Of a stretch of DNA of 64,000 bases, positions 51,520 through 59,898 are shown one piece after another. This DNA is from an uncultured Saprospiraceae bacterium (GTDB lineage: Bacteria > Bacteroidota > Bacteroidia > Chitinophagales > Saprospiraceae), in contig CALFWO010000029.1 of NCBI GenBank assembly GCA_937928045.1, forward strand, positions 1 through 64,000, given 5' to 3'. Below the pieces are notes generated by a model, which saw only the letters and a program-made list of their open reading frames with translations, was not told the origin of the DNA and made no database searches. A program made the translations under genes and the position numbers. The number at the start of each line of letters is the position of its first letter. Within the stretch, counting starts at the first letter, position 1.

Positions 51520-52635
51520 ATGCATAAATTAATTTGTGCTTTCTCACTTAAATTTTTATCCAATCGAATTACCATTATTCTATTGAGCATTCTATGCCTA
51601 TGCTCTTGTCAAGATAATGCTGCAAGAACCAAAACAGAAAAAAATTCTTATCCCGATTCATTATCTATAAATTCGGAAAATAAAAAAACTAAAGATCCGA
51701 ATATTAACCTTTGGAATATTTACCAAACTGCCAAAGAAATACAACTTAAAGGGTTTTACCATTCCATGTTCGTTGTGCAAAATGAACATGGCTATGGAAT
51801 AGTTACCGCAAACAACAAGGTGGTCTTGCCAATTACCTCCGAACAAATGTTATATCACAAAGAATCATTTGTAAGAAAGAATAATAACCTTTACGAATTT
51901 TATAGTGGCGAAAAAGATCCAATTGCTCAACTTGAACTGGACAGTATTTATCATAACTTTATAGGGAACTACTACGTCGGAGTGAAGAATAAATTGAAAC
52001 ATGTGATTGAAATGAATGGAACTATTGTTTCAAAAAATAGCTTTGAAGAAATCGAATTTCCAAAAGACAATTCCTACTTCTTTGGATTGAAGGATAACAA
52101 CTGGAAAGCTTATAACTTCGACGGAAAAATTTTACCCGCCAACCATGCCTCCAAATTTTCTCTCAATATTCTAAATAATTTTGTTGTTACGCTAAGATCC
52201 TTTGGCCCGGTGGTATTGGGAAGCTCAGTTTCAAAAATCGAGAAAGTATTGGGTTATAATCTACACAAACAAAACATTGGTGAACAATGCCATACTTATA
52301 CCTTGGGGCCAGATCAAATTAATATTACTTTCTTGACTGAAAATAAAATGGACGTTCCTATTCTTGAACGGATTTACATAAATGCCTTTGGAGTAAAGAC
52401 AAAGTCTAATATAGGTGTTGGTGATTTAGAAAAAACATTGAAGGTGATCTATCAAGGATACCTCGAAAATTCTCGAGGCCATTATGACACTACTGCCGTG
52501 AATTATTTCTTTGTACCAAAGGATGAGATTGACAAAAATTATAGAATCAATTTTTATGTGAATAATTCAAGTATAATAGAATCTTACAGTATTGGTCGCC
52601 AACCGGCCATTCAGTATGTTGAAGGTTGTTTTTAG
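51520..52635 (+). CDS. Lipoprotein of unknown function
   Basis: A 371-aa protein with an N-terminal signal ending in the lipobox LCSC (cleavage before Cys at about residue 30). Residues about 75-215 contain WG-repeat-like stretches (EHGYGIVTANNKVVLPITSE, LKDNNWKAYNFDGKILP). The remaining part (about 220-371) has FGPVVLGSSVSKIEKVLG and VGVGDLEKTLKVIYQG-like segments, recalling domains in which a small-molecule or peptide binding fold is suspected. No named family recognised with confidence. It probably shares a transcript with the lytic transglycosylase gene and ends at a strong terminator. Confidence 0.65.
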   Translation: MHKLICAFSLKFLSNRITIILLSILCLCSCQDNAARTKTEKNSYPDSLSINSENKKTKDPNINLWNIYQTAKEIQLKGFYHSMFVVQNEHGYGIVTANNKVVLPITSEQMLYHKESFVRKNNNLYEFYSGEKDPIAQLELDSIYHNFIGNYYVGVKNKLKHVIEMNGTIVSKNSFEEIEFPKDNSYFFGLKDNNWKAYNFDGKILPANHASKFSLNILNNFVVTLRSFGPVVLGSSVSKIEKVLGYNLHKQNIGEQCHTYTLGPDQINITFLTENKMDVPILERIYINAFGVKTKSNIGVGDLEKTLKVIYQGYLENSRGHYDTTAVNYFFVPKDEIDKNYRINFYVNNSSIIESYSIGRQPAIQYVEGCF

Positions 52636-52650
52636 AAAAAGGATGACATT

Positions 52651-52684
52651 AAAAAAGCGATGAAGAAATCTTCATCGCTTTTTT
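52651..52684. terminator. Bidirectional intrinsic terminator
   Basis: AAAAAAGCGATGAAG, loop AAAT, CTTCATCGCTTTTTT: a perfect 15-bp inverted repeat between the convergent lipoprotein and dsbD genes. Confidence 0.92.
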
Positions 52685-52710
52685 AATAAATCTAATGTAT
52701 TAGATTTATT
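52685..52710. repeat. Second perfect palindrome at the dsbD 3' end
   Basis: AATAAATCTAA, loop TGTA, TTAGATTTATT: a perfect 11-bp inverted repeat, immediately next to the terminator at 52651. It overlaps the dsbD stop codon (52706-52708). Confidence 0.7.
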
Positions 52711-55504
52711 TCATTCCAATTTTTCCATCCTTTTTCATTCCATTGAAAGTCTCAAGACCACATTCTAAGAATTCTAGATAATCTTGCGTTCCTTCTTTGA
52801 ATCCGCGCGGAGCTGCCAATACCTCTTCTTCAGGAGTTACCATCACATATAATGGTTGAGAATTTTGCTGGAAGTTTACGATTTGAAAATCGGCCCATTT
52901 GTTTCCAATATTTCTAAGGCGCTCTTGGGTATTTTTCGAGACCAATGTTTCTTCCAATTTTTCTCTATCATCAACATAAAGCGAAATTAGTACAAATTCA
53001 TTGTTCAATTTATCCCAAACATTTTCATCCACCCAAATATGTTCCTCTGTCTTTCTACAATTCACACAACCGTGTCCAGTAAAATCTAGTAATACTGGCA
53101 AGTTTCTTTTCTTAGCAAAACTCATTCCTTCGTAGTAATCCTTGAAACAATTCAAGTTATTTGCACACTTGGTATAAGTTGAATATTCTTCTTTGATGGA
53201 AGCATCAAGTGCTCCCTTTCCTTTCAAAATATTATAACCAGCTGGCGGAGCCAATCCACTCATCAAACTCAATGAGTTATAAGTCCCTTTATCATTGGTC
53301 ATAAATCCAGTACATAAGTAAATACCAAATGCTAAGAACAATACTCCAATACCTCCTCTAGCAGGAGATAATTTCATCAATTTACTATCATGGGCAAATC
53401 GAATATATCCAAATAAATATGCAGCACATGCAAATGCTAGGATTATCCAAAGGACCATAAAGGTCTCATACTTCAATATTCCCCAGTGCATTGTCATATC
53501 TGCAACTGACAAAAATTTAAGTGCTAAAGCCAATTCGACAAAGCCCAATACAACCTTCACCGAAGTCATCCAACTTCCTGATTTGGGTAAGGTATTTAAC
53601 CAAGCTGGAAACGCAGCGAATAGTCCAAAAGGCAAGGCTAATGCAGAGGAGAAACCTAGCATTACAATTGCAGGTCCTAAAGCATTACTAGCTGCAGTTA
53701 CCAAAGCAGAACCAATGATAGGTCCAGTACAACTGAATGATACCAAGGATAAAGTTGCTGCCATGAAGAAGGTTCCAAGGTGGCCACCTTTTTCAGCCAT
53801 TGCATCAGACTTGTTCGCCCATGAAGCTGGTAACGTGATTTCATAATATCCAAAGAATGAAATTGCGAAAGCGATAAACATCACAAAGAACGCGACATTG
53901 GCGATCCAATTGGTTGAAAGCGCATTAAGGGCTGTAGGTCCAAACAATGTAGTAATCAAAAGCCCTAGTCCAACATATATTGCAATGATCGAGATACCAT
54001 AAATCAAACCATTTTTGATACCTGAAGCACGATCCTTAGATCCTTTAGTGAAAAAACTTACTGTCAATGGAATCATCGGCCATACACATGGTGTCAACAG
54101 CGCAATCAAACCTCCAAGGAAACCTAGGATGAATGTCCAAAGTAAACTATTACCAGTAGCAACATCTTCTTCTCCGCAATCTCCAATTGGCTCCTTATAA
54201 GTCGCTTGAATCGCAGGAATTGCTTGGTCGATTTCATTTCCAACTATTTTAGCTGTTGAGGCACTGGCGGCAACGTTTTCTGCAGTCGCTGTTGCTTCCT
54301 TTCCCACAAGGAAAGTATTGTTCGCAGGTGTAAATTTGAAATCAACATACTTCGGAGGAAGACACTTGGTTTCATCACATGTCATAAACTCCAAATATCC
54401 AACTATAGGTTTTGTCGGGTCTTCAACTTTTAGTTGTTGACGAAAGATCGCGTTCTTTTTGAACTTAGCTACCGTCATATCAAAAACTGGATCAAAGGCT
54501 TTTTTATACCCTCCGGATTCCTCATTTTTTCCGACGAGAGAATAATGATCTGCCTCTTCAAAAGTAAAGACTGTTGGATTTGGTCCGTCATCTGATTCTA
54601 AATATTGAGAATAGATGGCCCATTTGTCTTGAATTTTCGCAGTGAACTCTGCGACATAATCACCTTCCCCTTTTTTCTCCAACTTCCCTGACCACTTCAC
54701 TGGATCTAATAATCCACCGTTATTAAATCCATTGGAAGCCGAATCATCGTTTCCACCTAGATCAACTTTTAACGAACCTAAGCCAGAACCCGCGTTTGAA
54801 GCATTCAATTCTCCGCTTCCCTGTGTAGCTGCTTTTTCTTCCTTTGTTTTGGAAATTTTATCTATTGGCTGCTTAATTTCTTGCTTGACAGATTCAACCT
54901 TTTCCACTGCCTTCTTCGTAGTTTCTTTTACAGATTGCTCTACTTTTGCAATCGCTTTTTTTGGCTTCTCTATATTGACAACATCTTTTGCCGCTTGAGT
55001 GGCCTTCTTAGTATCAATAGCTCCTGTCTTTCCTGTTCCTTTCTTTTCTGCTGAGAGTTTAAATTCAAAATCAATTGTTTTTGGAGGCAAACACTTGGTG
55101 TCATCGCAGGTCATGAATTCCAGATAACCTGTTATTGGTTTAGAGTAATCGTTGACGCTGATTTTCTGAGTAAAAATTCCATTCTTCTTAAACTTGATTA
55201 GCTGCATGTCAAAGATGGCATCGTAAGCTTCTTTCTTTCCTCCAGTTTCAACGTTTTTTCCATCAAGTGTGAAATGTGCTCCTTTGTCATACTCGAAAGA
55301 AGTCTTTACTGGTCCGTCATCAGATTCCAAATATTGGGAATAAATAGACCAGCCATCATCAATCTTGGCGGTATAAATAAGTTCGAATTGATCGTTTCCT
55401 AAGCTTTTAGCTTCATGGCTCCATTTGACAGGATTGAAGATTTGCGCAGATACGCTGAATGACATCGTACATAAGACGAGGAAAGTAAGCAGTATTTGTC
55501 TCAT
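52706..55504 (-). CDS. dsbD: DsbD-family thiol:disulfide interchange protein with duplicated N-domain
   Basis: A 932-aa protein, well above the usual length of about 570-700 for DsbD. Order: signal peptide (to about 20); N-domain A with redox pair Cys133/Cys138 in MTCDDTKCLPP; Lys/Glu-rich linker (about 150-245); N-domain B with Cys376/Cys381 in MTCDETKCLPP; a CcdA-like membrane domain of about eight helices (LLTPCVWPMIPLTVSFF and SLVSFSCTGPIIGSALV, each with a Cys); a C-terminal thioredoxin domain with CVNC at 813-816. It carries electrons from cytoplasmic thioredoxin to periplasmic proteins. A third copy of the N-domain is the next gene upstream. A TTTG/TACCTTTG promoter with an internal palindrome precedes it. 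Confidence 0.9.
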   Translation of the reverse strand: MRQILLTFLVLCTMSFSVSAQIFNPVKWSHEAKSLGNDQFELIYTAKIDDGWSIYSQYLESDDGPVKTSFEYDKGAHFTLDGKNVETGGKKEAYDAIFDMQLIKFKKNGIFTQKISVNDYSKPITGYLEFMTCDDTKCLPPKTIDFEFKLSAEKKGTGKTGAIDTKKATQAAKDVVNIEKPKKAIAKVEQSVKETTKKAVEKVESVKQEIKQPIDKISKTKEEKAATQGSGELNASNAGSGLGSLKVDLGGNDDSASNGFNNGGLLDPVKWSGKLEKKGEGDYVAEFTAKIQDKWAIYSQYLESDDGPNPTVFTFEEADHYSLVGKNEESGGYKKAFDPVFDMTVAKFKKNAIFRQQLKVEDPTKPIVGYLEFMTCDETKCLPPKYVDFKFTPANNTFLVGKEATATAENVAASASTAKIVGNEIDQAIPAIQATYKEPIGDCGEEDVATGNSLLWTFILGFLGGLIALLTPCVWPMIPLTVSFFTKGSKDRASGIKNGLIYGISIIAIYVGLGLLITTLFGPTALNALSTNWIANVAFFVMFIAFAISFFGYYEITLPASWANKSDAMAEKGGHLGTFFMAATLSLVSFSCTGPIIGSALVTAASNALGPAIVMLGFSSALALPFGLFAAFPAWLNTLPKSGSWMTSVKVVLGFVELALALKFLSVADMTMHWGILKYETFMVLWIILAFACAAYLFGYIRFAHDSKLMKLSPARGGIGVLFLAFGIYLCTGFMTNDKGTYNSLSLMSGLAPPAGYNILKGKGALDASIKEEYSTYTKCANNLNCFKDYYEGMSFAKKRNLPVLLDFTGHGCVNCRKTEEHIWVDENVWDKLNNEFVLISLYVDDREKLEETLVSKNTQERLRNIGNKWADFQIVNFQQNSQPLYVMVTPEEEVLAAPRGFKEGTQDYLEFLECGLETFNGMKKDGKIGMK

Positions 55505-55562
55505 ATGGAATAGATAGATAGTTGAATAGTTATACGTACAATTATGCCTTGGGTTATTTCAA

Positions 55563-55592
55563 CAAAGGTAAATAATGTAACAGCGTTACAAA
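55563..55592 (-). promoter_or_regulatory. dsbD promoter (TTTG ... TACCTTTG)
   Basis: On the minus strand, TTTG (55592-55589) and a full -7 box TACCTTTG (55570-55563) are 18 bp apart, close to the Bacteroidota consensus. Transcription would start near 55557, giving a leader of about 50 nt. Confidence 0.7.
55576..55590. promoter_or_regulatory. Palindromic operator candidate TGTAAC-AGC-GTTACA
   Basis: A 15-bp perfect inverted repeat (6-bp arms, 3-bp centre) that lies in the spacer and touches the -33 element of the dsbD promoter. A dimeric regulator bound here would affect transcription directly. Confidence 0.6.
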
Positions 55593-55673
55593 GTAAGGTA
55601 ATAGACAATAGCAGTAAAGTGTGCAGGTAGAATTTAAATGATCTTTAACTTTAAAATACTTAGCTAGAAGTGT

Positions 55674-56123
55674 TTATTCTCCTAAATCAATCTCAAAACT
55701 AAGATCAGCTGGAGGTAGACAGGAAGTAGCGTCGCAAGTCATATAAGTCAATAGTCCTTTAATGGTTGTAGTGTCTCTATCAACTTTAATTCTTTGTGAA
55801 AATCTAGCTTTGTTCAGGTATTTCGTCAAGGTAGCTCCGAACATTTGATCAAAATCTTCTTTTTTCTGTCCTGCTTCTTGAGCACTTCCCAGCAATCTAA
55901 CTCCAGATTCAGGATCAAAAGCGAAAGTAGTGGGTACTGGTCCCAACTCTTTAGGCACTTCAGGTGAGTAAATCGACCATCCATGTTCAATATCTGCAGT
56001 GAAAGAAACTTCGTATTCTGTTTCAGAAACTTTTTCAGCTTCAATAGTCCATTGCACTGGCTCGGATTGTCCAAAACAAAAAGCTGAAATCAGTATAAAT
56101 AGAGACCCTAGAAATATTTTCAT
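55674..56123 (-). CDS. Standalone DsbD N-domain-like protein
   Basis: A 149-aa exported protein: signal peptide to about residue 18 (CFGQ), then one DsbD-alpha-like beta domain. It ends with YMTCDATSCLPPADLSFEID, Cys130 and Cys135 being the redox pair, at the same place as in the two domains of the neighbouring 932-aa DsbD. HGWSIYSPEVPKELGPVPT matches DDGWSIYSQYLESDDGPV of that protein. It has no membrane part, so it can only act as a soluble periplasmic thiol carrier or shuttle. It lies 169 bp upstream of dsbD, on the same strand but with a promoter between. Confidence 0.85.
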   Translation of the reverse strand: MKIFLGSLFILISAFCFGQSEPVQWTIEAEKVSETEYEVSFTADIEHGWSIYSPEVPKELGPVPTTFAFDPESGVRLLGSAQEAGQKKEDFDQMFGATLTKYLNKARFSQRIKVDRDTTTIKGLLTYMTCDATSCLPPADLSFEIDLGE

Positions 56124-56382
56124 TTTATTCTTATCAAACCTTTAGAGCTAGATGCGAATCCAGCACGTTTTTTACATGTAACCAATTTAAAAGGCGTGGT
56201 GTATGTTCAGGGTTTGCTTAAATCGGCAAAAGAATTTGGGATATCTAATTCGACTGCCGAATTTAGGAATAAAGTTTACAAAAATGAAACCAAAACGAAG
56301 CTAATTTCCTCATTTCGACATCATTAACTCGACTTAGATGAAATCAGGCAACAATTGGTTGCATCGCGGTTCAAATAATTTT
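56124..56382. other. Gene-free intergenic stretch
   Basis: About 260 bp without a supported gene between the DUF6427 gene and the DsbD N-domain gene. It contains the palindrome TTACATGTAA (56172-56181), about 50 bp upstream of the start at 56123, next to the promoter region of that gene. Nothing else stands out. Confidence 0.5.
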
Positions 56383-56426
56383 GTAATTCTATTGAGTCTT
56401 TAGTCTCTCACTTTGAATAGAATTAC
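56383..56426. repeat. Inverted repeat flush with the DUF6427 stop codon
   Basis: GTAATTCTATT (56383-56393) and AATAGAATTAC (56416-56426) form a perfect 11-bp inverted repeat with a 22-base centre, directly after the stop codon of the minus-strand gene. No T-run follows on the minus strand; it may be a weak terminator or an RNA-stabilising hairpin. Confidence 0.5.
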
Positions 56427-57404
56427 TTACCAAGGATTAAATTGCCAGAGAATGACCGATATTAATAAAAAGAAGTGAAAGGCTTCAGCCCTGCTTGGTG
56501 TCAACCGGAAAAGCAAGAAAGTTAATCCGAAAGCAAGACTTGGAACCAATAACAGCAAGTGAATAATTCCTGCCTTTGGTTGCACTAAAAATGTAATTCC
56601 AGCAAAGATCATAGACCAGTAAAAAACGTCAATTGACTTTCGATCCTGAATTCCCTTTTTGTAAGAAAATTTCTGATAGCCTATAATAGACCCCAAGAAG
56701 ATTATACCAATGAACAAAAGTGGAAAAAGGTTCTGGAGGTTGTCATTGAGCATCCAATCGCGCCAAGCTAGACTTTGAACAAATTGTATTTCATAAAAGA
56801 CTCCCAATTCGTCTCTCCAAAAAGAATAAACCGCTACTAAGGCCAATGGTGTCAAAAACCCTATTAACAGCATCAACAATTCCTTTGCTTTGAAATTACG
56901 AATAATTACTAGAGCTAAAATTGCAAATAATATATAGATGATTATACTGGAGTAAAATAGATAGGATATTGATAACCAGAAGCCTATATTAAAAATATGA
57001 ACCGCTGGTGAATATTGCTTATAGCATTCAAACATCTGATGAATAGCTAGCAAAAGGAAAAAGATTGCGATTAGCAATGGAGAAAAATAAAAACTTTCGG
57101 GAATTGCAGAAGCCAATAAGATGTAGCAGATTCCGGGAACTAATGTCAGTTCACCTGAAAGTTTAAACTGGTATTCAATAATATTTATCAAAAGACCATG
57201 AAGTCCTATTAAGCTTCCAGCAAGCAGAATTCCTAATAAAGAAGCTACATTCCAACTATCCAATCCTAATAATTGCCATCCAAAACCTCCTGAGACATTA
57301 GACTCTACCGATTCCGTAAAAAAAACAGGAAAGCGAACCAATAGCACATAAAATGGCAATAGGATATTTACTACAAATTGATTGGTTCTAAAAAGCTTTA
57401 TCAA
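56427..57404 (-). CDS. DUF6427 family membrane protein
   Basis: A polytopic membrane protein with about nine hydrophobic helices, 325 aa from the TTG at 57404. It reads (M)IKLFRTNQFVVNILLPFY, which lines up with the usual DUF6427 start (MI.LFRSNQ...LLLP). The in-frame TTG at 57431 is an alternative, but a TAnnTTTG box at 57426-57419 lies between them, favouring 57404. No ATG is available near the N-terminus. DUF6427 proteins in Bacteroidota often sit beside isoprenoid or cell-wall genes. Function unknown; it is divergent from the polyprenyl synthase gene. Confidence 0.75.
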   Translation of the reverse strand: MIKLFRTNQFVVNILLPFYVLLVRFPVFFTESVESNVSGGFGWQLLGLDSWNVASLLGILLAGSLIGLHGLLINIIEYQFKLSGELTLVPGICYILLASAIPESFYFSPLLIAIFFLLLAIHQMFECYKQYSPAVHIFNIGFWLSISYLFYSSIIIYILFAILALVIIRNFKAKELLMLLIGFLTPLALVAVYSFWRDELGVFYEIQFVQSLAWRDWMLNDNLQNLFPLLFIGIIFLGSIIGYQKFSYKKGIQDRKSIDVFYWSMIFAGITFLVQPKAGIIHLLLLVPSLAFGLTFLLFRLTPSRAEAFHFFLLISVILWQFNPW

Positions 57405-57418
57405 GTCTCTTTTTTCCT

Positions 57419-57426
57419 CAAAAATA
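57419..57426 (-). promoter_or_regulatory. Candidate -7 box (TATTTTTG)
   Basis: A full TAnnTTTG match on the minus strand, 15 bp upstream of the TTG start at 57404. It helps decide the start of the DUF6427 gene. No -33 element at the usual distance. Confidence 0.35.
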
Positions 57427-57539
57427 ACCAAAGATGGGAGTACTAAAAAAGGGAAAGAATAATCGCGTCATTTGAAGAACAATGCGGAATTTCAAACTGT
57501 TTAATTACTGTGGTACAATCTTGTATCTTGCGCCATCAA

Positions 57540-58523
57540 ATGAACGGCATGCGCGGCACATTGACTCATATTAAAGCCCCGATAGTATCGGAATTGAGTA
57601 GTTTTCAGAACTACTTCAAGGAGACTATGAAATCCAATGTACCTCTCCTTGACACCGTTACTCGATATTTGATCAAGCACAGAGGAAAGCAAGTGCGTCC
57701 CATGTTTGTATTCTTGTCAGCCAAAGTCTGTGGAGAGATTTCGGAATCTTCCTATACAGCGGCCTCCATGATGGAAATTCTGCATACAGCCACTTTAGTT
57801 CATGATGATGTTGTCGACGATGCTGTGGAAAGAAGAGGATTCTTCTCTATAAAAGCACTTTGGAAGTCGAAACTGGCAGTGCTAATAGGCGATTATCTAT
57901 TCTCTAGAGGATTATTGATCGCTTTAAGAAAAAAAGAATATCAACTCTTGGAGATTCTTTCTGAAGCAGTCGAAGCCATGGCCGAAGGAGAGCTACTGCA
58001 AATGGAAAAGGCGAGAAGACTTGATATTAATGAGTCGGTTTACTATGATATTATAAAAAGAAAAACCGCTAGTCTAATTACTGCATCCTGCAAAGCTGGA
58101 GCGGCAAGTGTCAAGGCAAGTGAACATGATATCGAGCAAATGGGATTGTTTGGAGAAAGAATTGGAATTGCTTTCCAGATTCGTGATGATTTATTTGATT
58201 ACGGTACAAAAGATGTTGGAAAACCTTTAGGCATTGATATCAAGGAAAAAAAGATGACGCTTCCCTTAATCTATGCCTTGAATCAAGCAGATTTTCTAAA
58301 GCGAAGGAGAATTATTCGTTTGATCAAAAATCACAATACCAAGCCAGCTGCCATCAAAGAAGTCATTGAGTTTGTTCAACAAAGTGGTGGATTAGAATAT
58401 GCAAAAACTGTTATGTTGAATTACAGAGATGAAGCTTTTAAAATTCTACATCAATTTCCCTTGAGTCCTGCCAGAGAATCTATGGAGGAACTTGTAACCT
58501 ATGTCACTGACAGAGAAAAGTAA
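57540..58523 (+). CDS. Polyprenyl synthetase family protein
   Basis: A 327-aa trans-prenyltransferase from the ATG at 57540 (MNGMRGTLTHIKAPIVSEL); the in-frame GTG at 57510 is an alternative, 57549 another. The first Asp-rich motif is HDDVVDDAVERRG (about residue 88), the second is FQIRDDLFDYGTKDVGKPLG (about 205). KHRGKQVRPMFVFLSA near 45 is the usual substrate-binding segment. It condenses isopentenyl diphosphate onto allylic diphosphate, making the side chain of menaquinone or the precursor of lipid carriers; chain length cannot be told from sequence alone. Divergent from DUF6427, convergent with murA. Confidence 0.9.
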   Translation: MNGMRGTLTHIKAPIVSELSSFQNYFKETMKSNVPLLDTVTRYLIKHRGKQVRPMFVFLSAKVCGEISESSYTAASMMEILHTATLVHDDVVDDAVERRGFFSIKALWKSKLAVLIGDYLFSRGLLIALRKKEYQLLEILSEAVEAMAEGELLQMEKARRLDINESVYYDIIKRKTASLITASCKAGAASVKASEHDIEQMGLFGERIGIAFQIRDDLFDYGTKDVGKPLGIDIKEKKMTLPLIYALNQADFLKRRRIIRLIKNHNTKPAAIKEVIEFVQQSGGLEYAKTVMLNYRDEAFKILHQFPLSPARESMEELVTYVTDREK

Positions 58524-58584
58524 ATTCGGTCCTGTATTTTCCTCCAACTTACCATTCGATAATTTAGGAAAAGCAGAGGGTAAT

Positions 58585-59898
58585 CTACAATCGTTTTATT
58601 TGTGCACCAATGGCATTTAATCGACCATCGATATTCTGGTATCCTCTATCTATCTGATGGATGTTATTAATTACACTTTTTCCATTCGCAGATAACGCTG
58701 CAATCAAAAGTGCTACACCAGCTCGAATATCAGGAGAAGACATCTTGATTCCTCTTAGTTGCGATGTTCGATCTAAACCTATAACGGTAGCTCGGTGAGG
58801 ATCACATAAAATAATTTGCGCTCCCATATCAATTAGCTTATCAACAAAGAATAATCTGCTTTCGAACATCTTTTGATGCATCAAGACAGATCCTTTGGCC
58901 TGGGTCGCAGTAACAAGAACGATACTCATCAAGTCCGGAGTAAAACCAGGCCAAGGAGAATCATAAATCGTCAAAATTGAACCATCGATAAACGGCTGGA
59001 TTTCGTAGTGAGATTGCGCAGGAATATGAATATCATCACCTTCTATATTCAATTGAATACCAAGTTTTCTAAAAACTGATGGAATAACTCCGAGTTCTTT
59101 TACTTGGGCATTTTTTATCCGAATATCTGATTGAGTCATTGCAGCCAAACCAATGAATGATCCGATCTCGATCATATCTGGTAGCATCCTGTGGTTTGTC
59201 CCTTTGAGCGAATTCACTCCGTGAATGGTCAAAAGATTCGAACCTACACCTGTGATGTTTGCGCCCATTCTGATGAGCATTTTACTTAACTGTTGTAAGT
59301 AGGGTTCGCAGGCCGCATTGTATATTTTAGTTTCTCCTTCAGCCAATGCTGCAGCCATTAAGACGTTTGCAGTACCAGTTACGGAGATTTCATCCATTAG
59401 AATGAAGGTTCCTTTGAGCTTGTCCGATTGAATAGAGAAAGTCCCCTCGTCATCGTCATAAACGAATTCGCCCCCTAACATTTTTAGACCATGAAAATGA
59501 GTGTCTAATCTTCTTCGCCCAATTTTATCTCCGCCAGGTTTTGGCAAGTAAGCTCTTCCTACCCTACTGAGTAGAGGCCCTATTAGCATAACCGAGCCTC
59601 GAATACGTCTGGCGTTGGTCTGAAATTCTTTGGATTTAAAATAATCTAAGTCTAGATTATCAGCTTGAAAAGTATAATCACCGGTTCCATTCTTAGTGAT
59701 TTTAACACCAAGACCTTTCAGTAATTCCATAAGTCTATTGACGTCAAGAATTTCAGGAATGTTCGTAATATGAACTGGTTCGTCCGTTAATAATACAGCG
59801 CAAAGAATTTGCAGTGCTTCGTTCTTCGCTCCTTGAGGGATGAGCTCTCCTTTTAGGCTATTGCCTCCGATGACTTCAAAGGCGTCTTGATTCGACAT
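58585..59898 (-). CDS. murA: UDP-N-acetylglucosamine 1-carboxyvinyltransferase
   Basis: A 437-aa enzyme catalysing the first committed step of peptidoglycan synthesis: enolpyruvyl transfer from PEP to UDP-GlcNAc. The EPSP-synthase fold is clear: PQGAKNEALQ near residue 21 (Lys25 as in other MurA), RRIRGSVMLIGPLLSRVGRA, and the loop KPGGDKIGRRRLDTHFHG. In the classical enzyme (E. coli) this loop has Cys115; here the residue is Asp124. A Cys-to-Asp change at this position is known from Mycobacterium and Chlamydia and confers fosfomycin insensitivity. SPDIRAGVALLIAALSA and the RGYQNID end are as expected. Its ATG overlaps the stop of the DUF4290 gene by one base. Confidence 0.95.
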   Translation of the reverse strand: MSNQDAFEVIGGNSLKGELIPQGAKNEALQILCAVLLTDEPVHITNIPEILDVNRLMELLKGLGVKITKNGTGDYTFQADNLDLDYFKSKEFQTNARRIRGSVMLIGPLLSRVGRAYLPKPGGDKIGRRRLDTHFHGLKMLGGEFVYDDDEGTFSIQSDKLKGTFILMDEISVTGTANVLMAAALAEGETKIYNAACEPYLQQLSKMLIRMGANITGVGSNLLTIHGVNSLKGTNHRMLPDMIEIGSFIGLAAMTQSDIRIKNAQVKELGVIPSVFRKLGIQLNIEGDDIHIPAQSHYEIQPFIDGSILTIYDSPWPGFTPDLMSIVLVTATQAKGSVLMHQKMFESRLFFVDKLIDMGAQIILCDPHRATVIGLDRTSQLRGIKMSSPDIRAGVALLIAALSANGKSVINNIHQIDRGYQNIDGRLNAIGAQIKRL

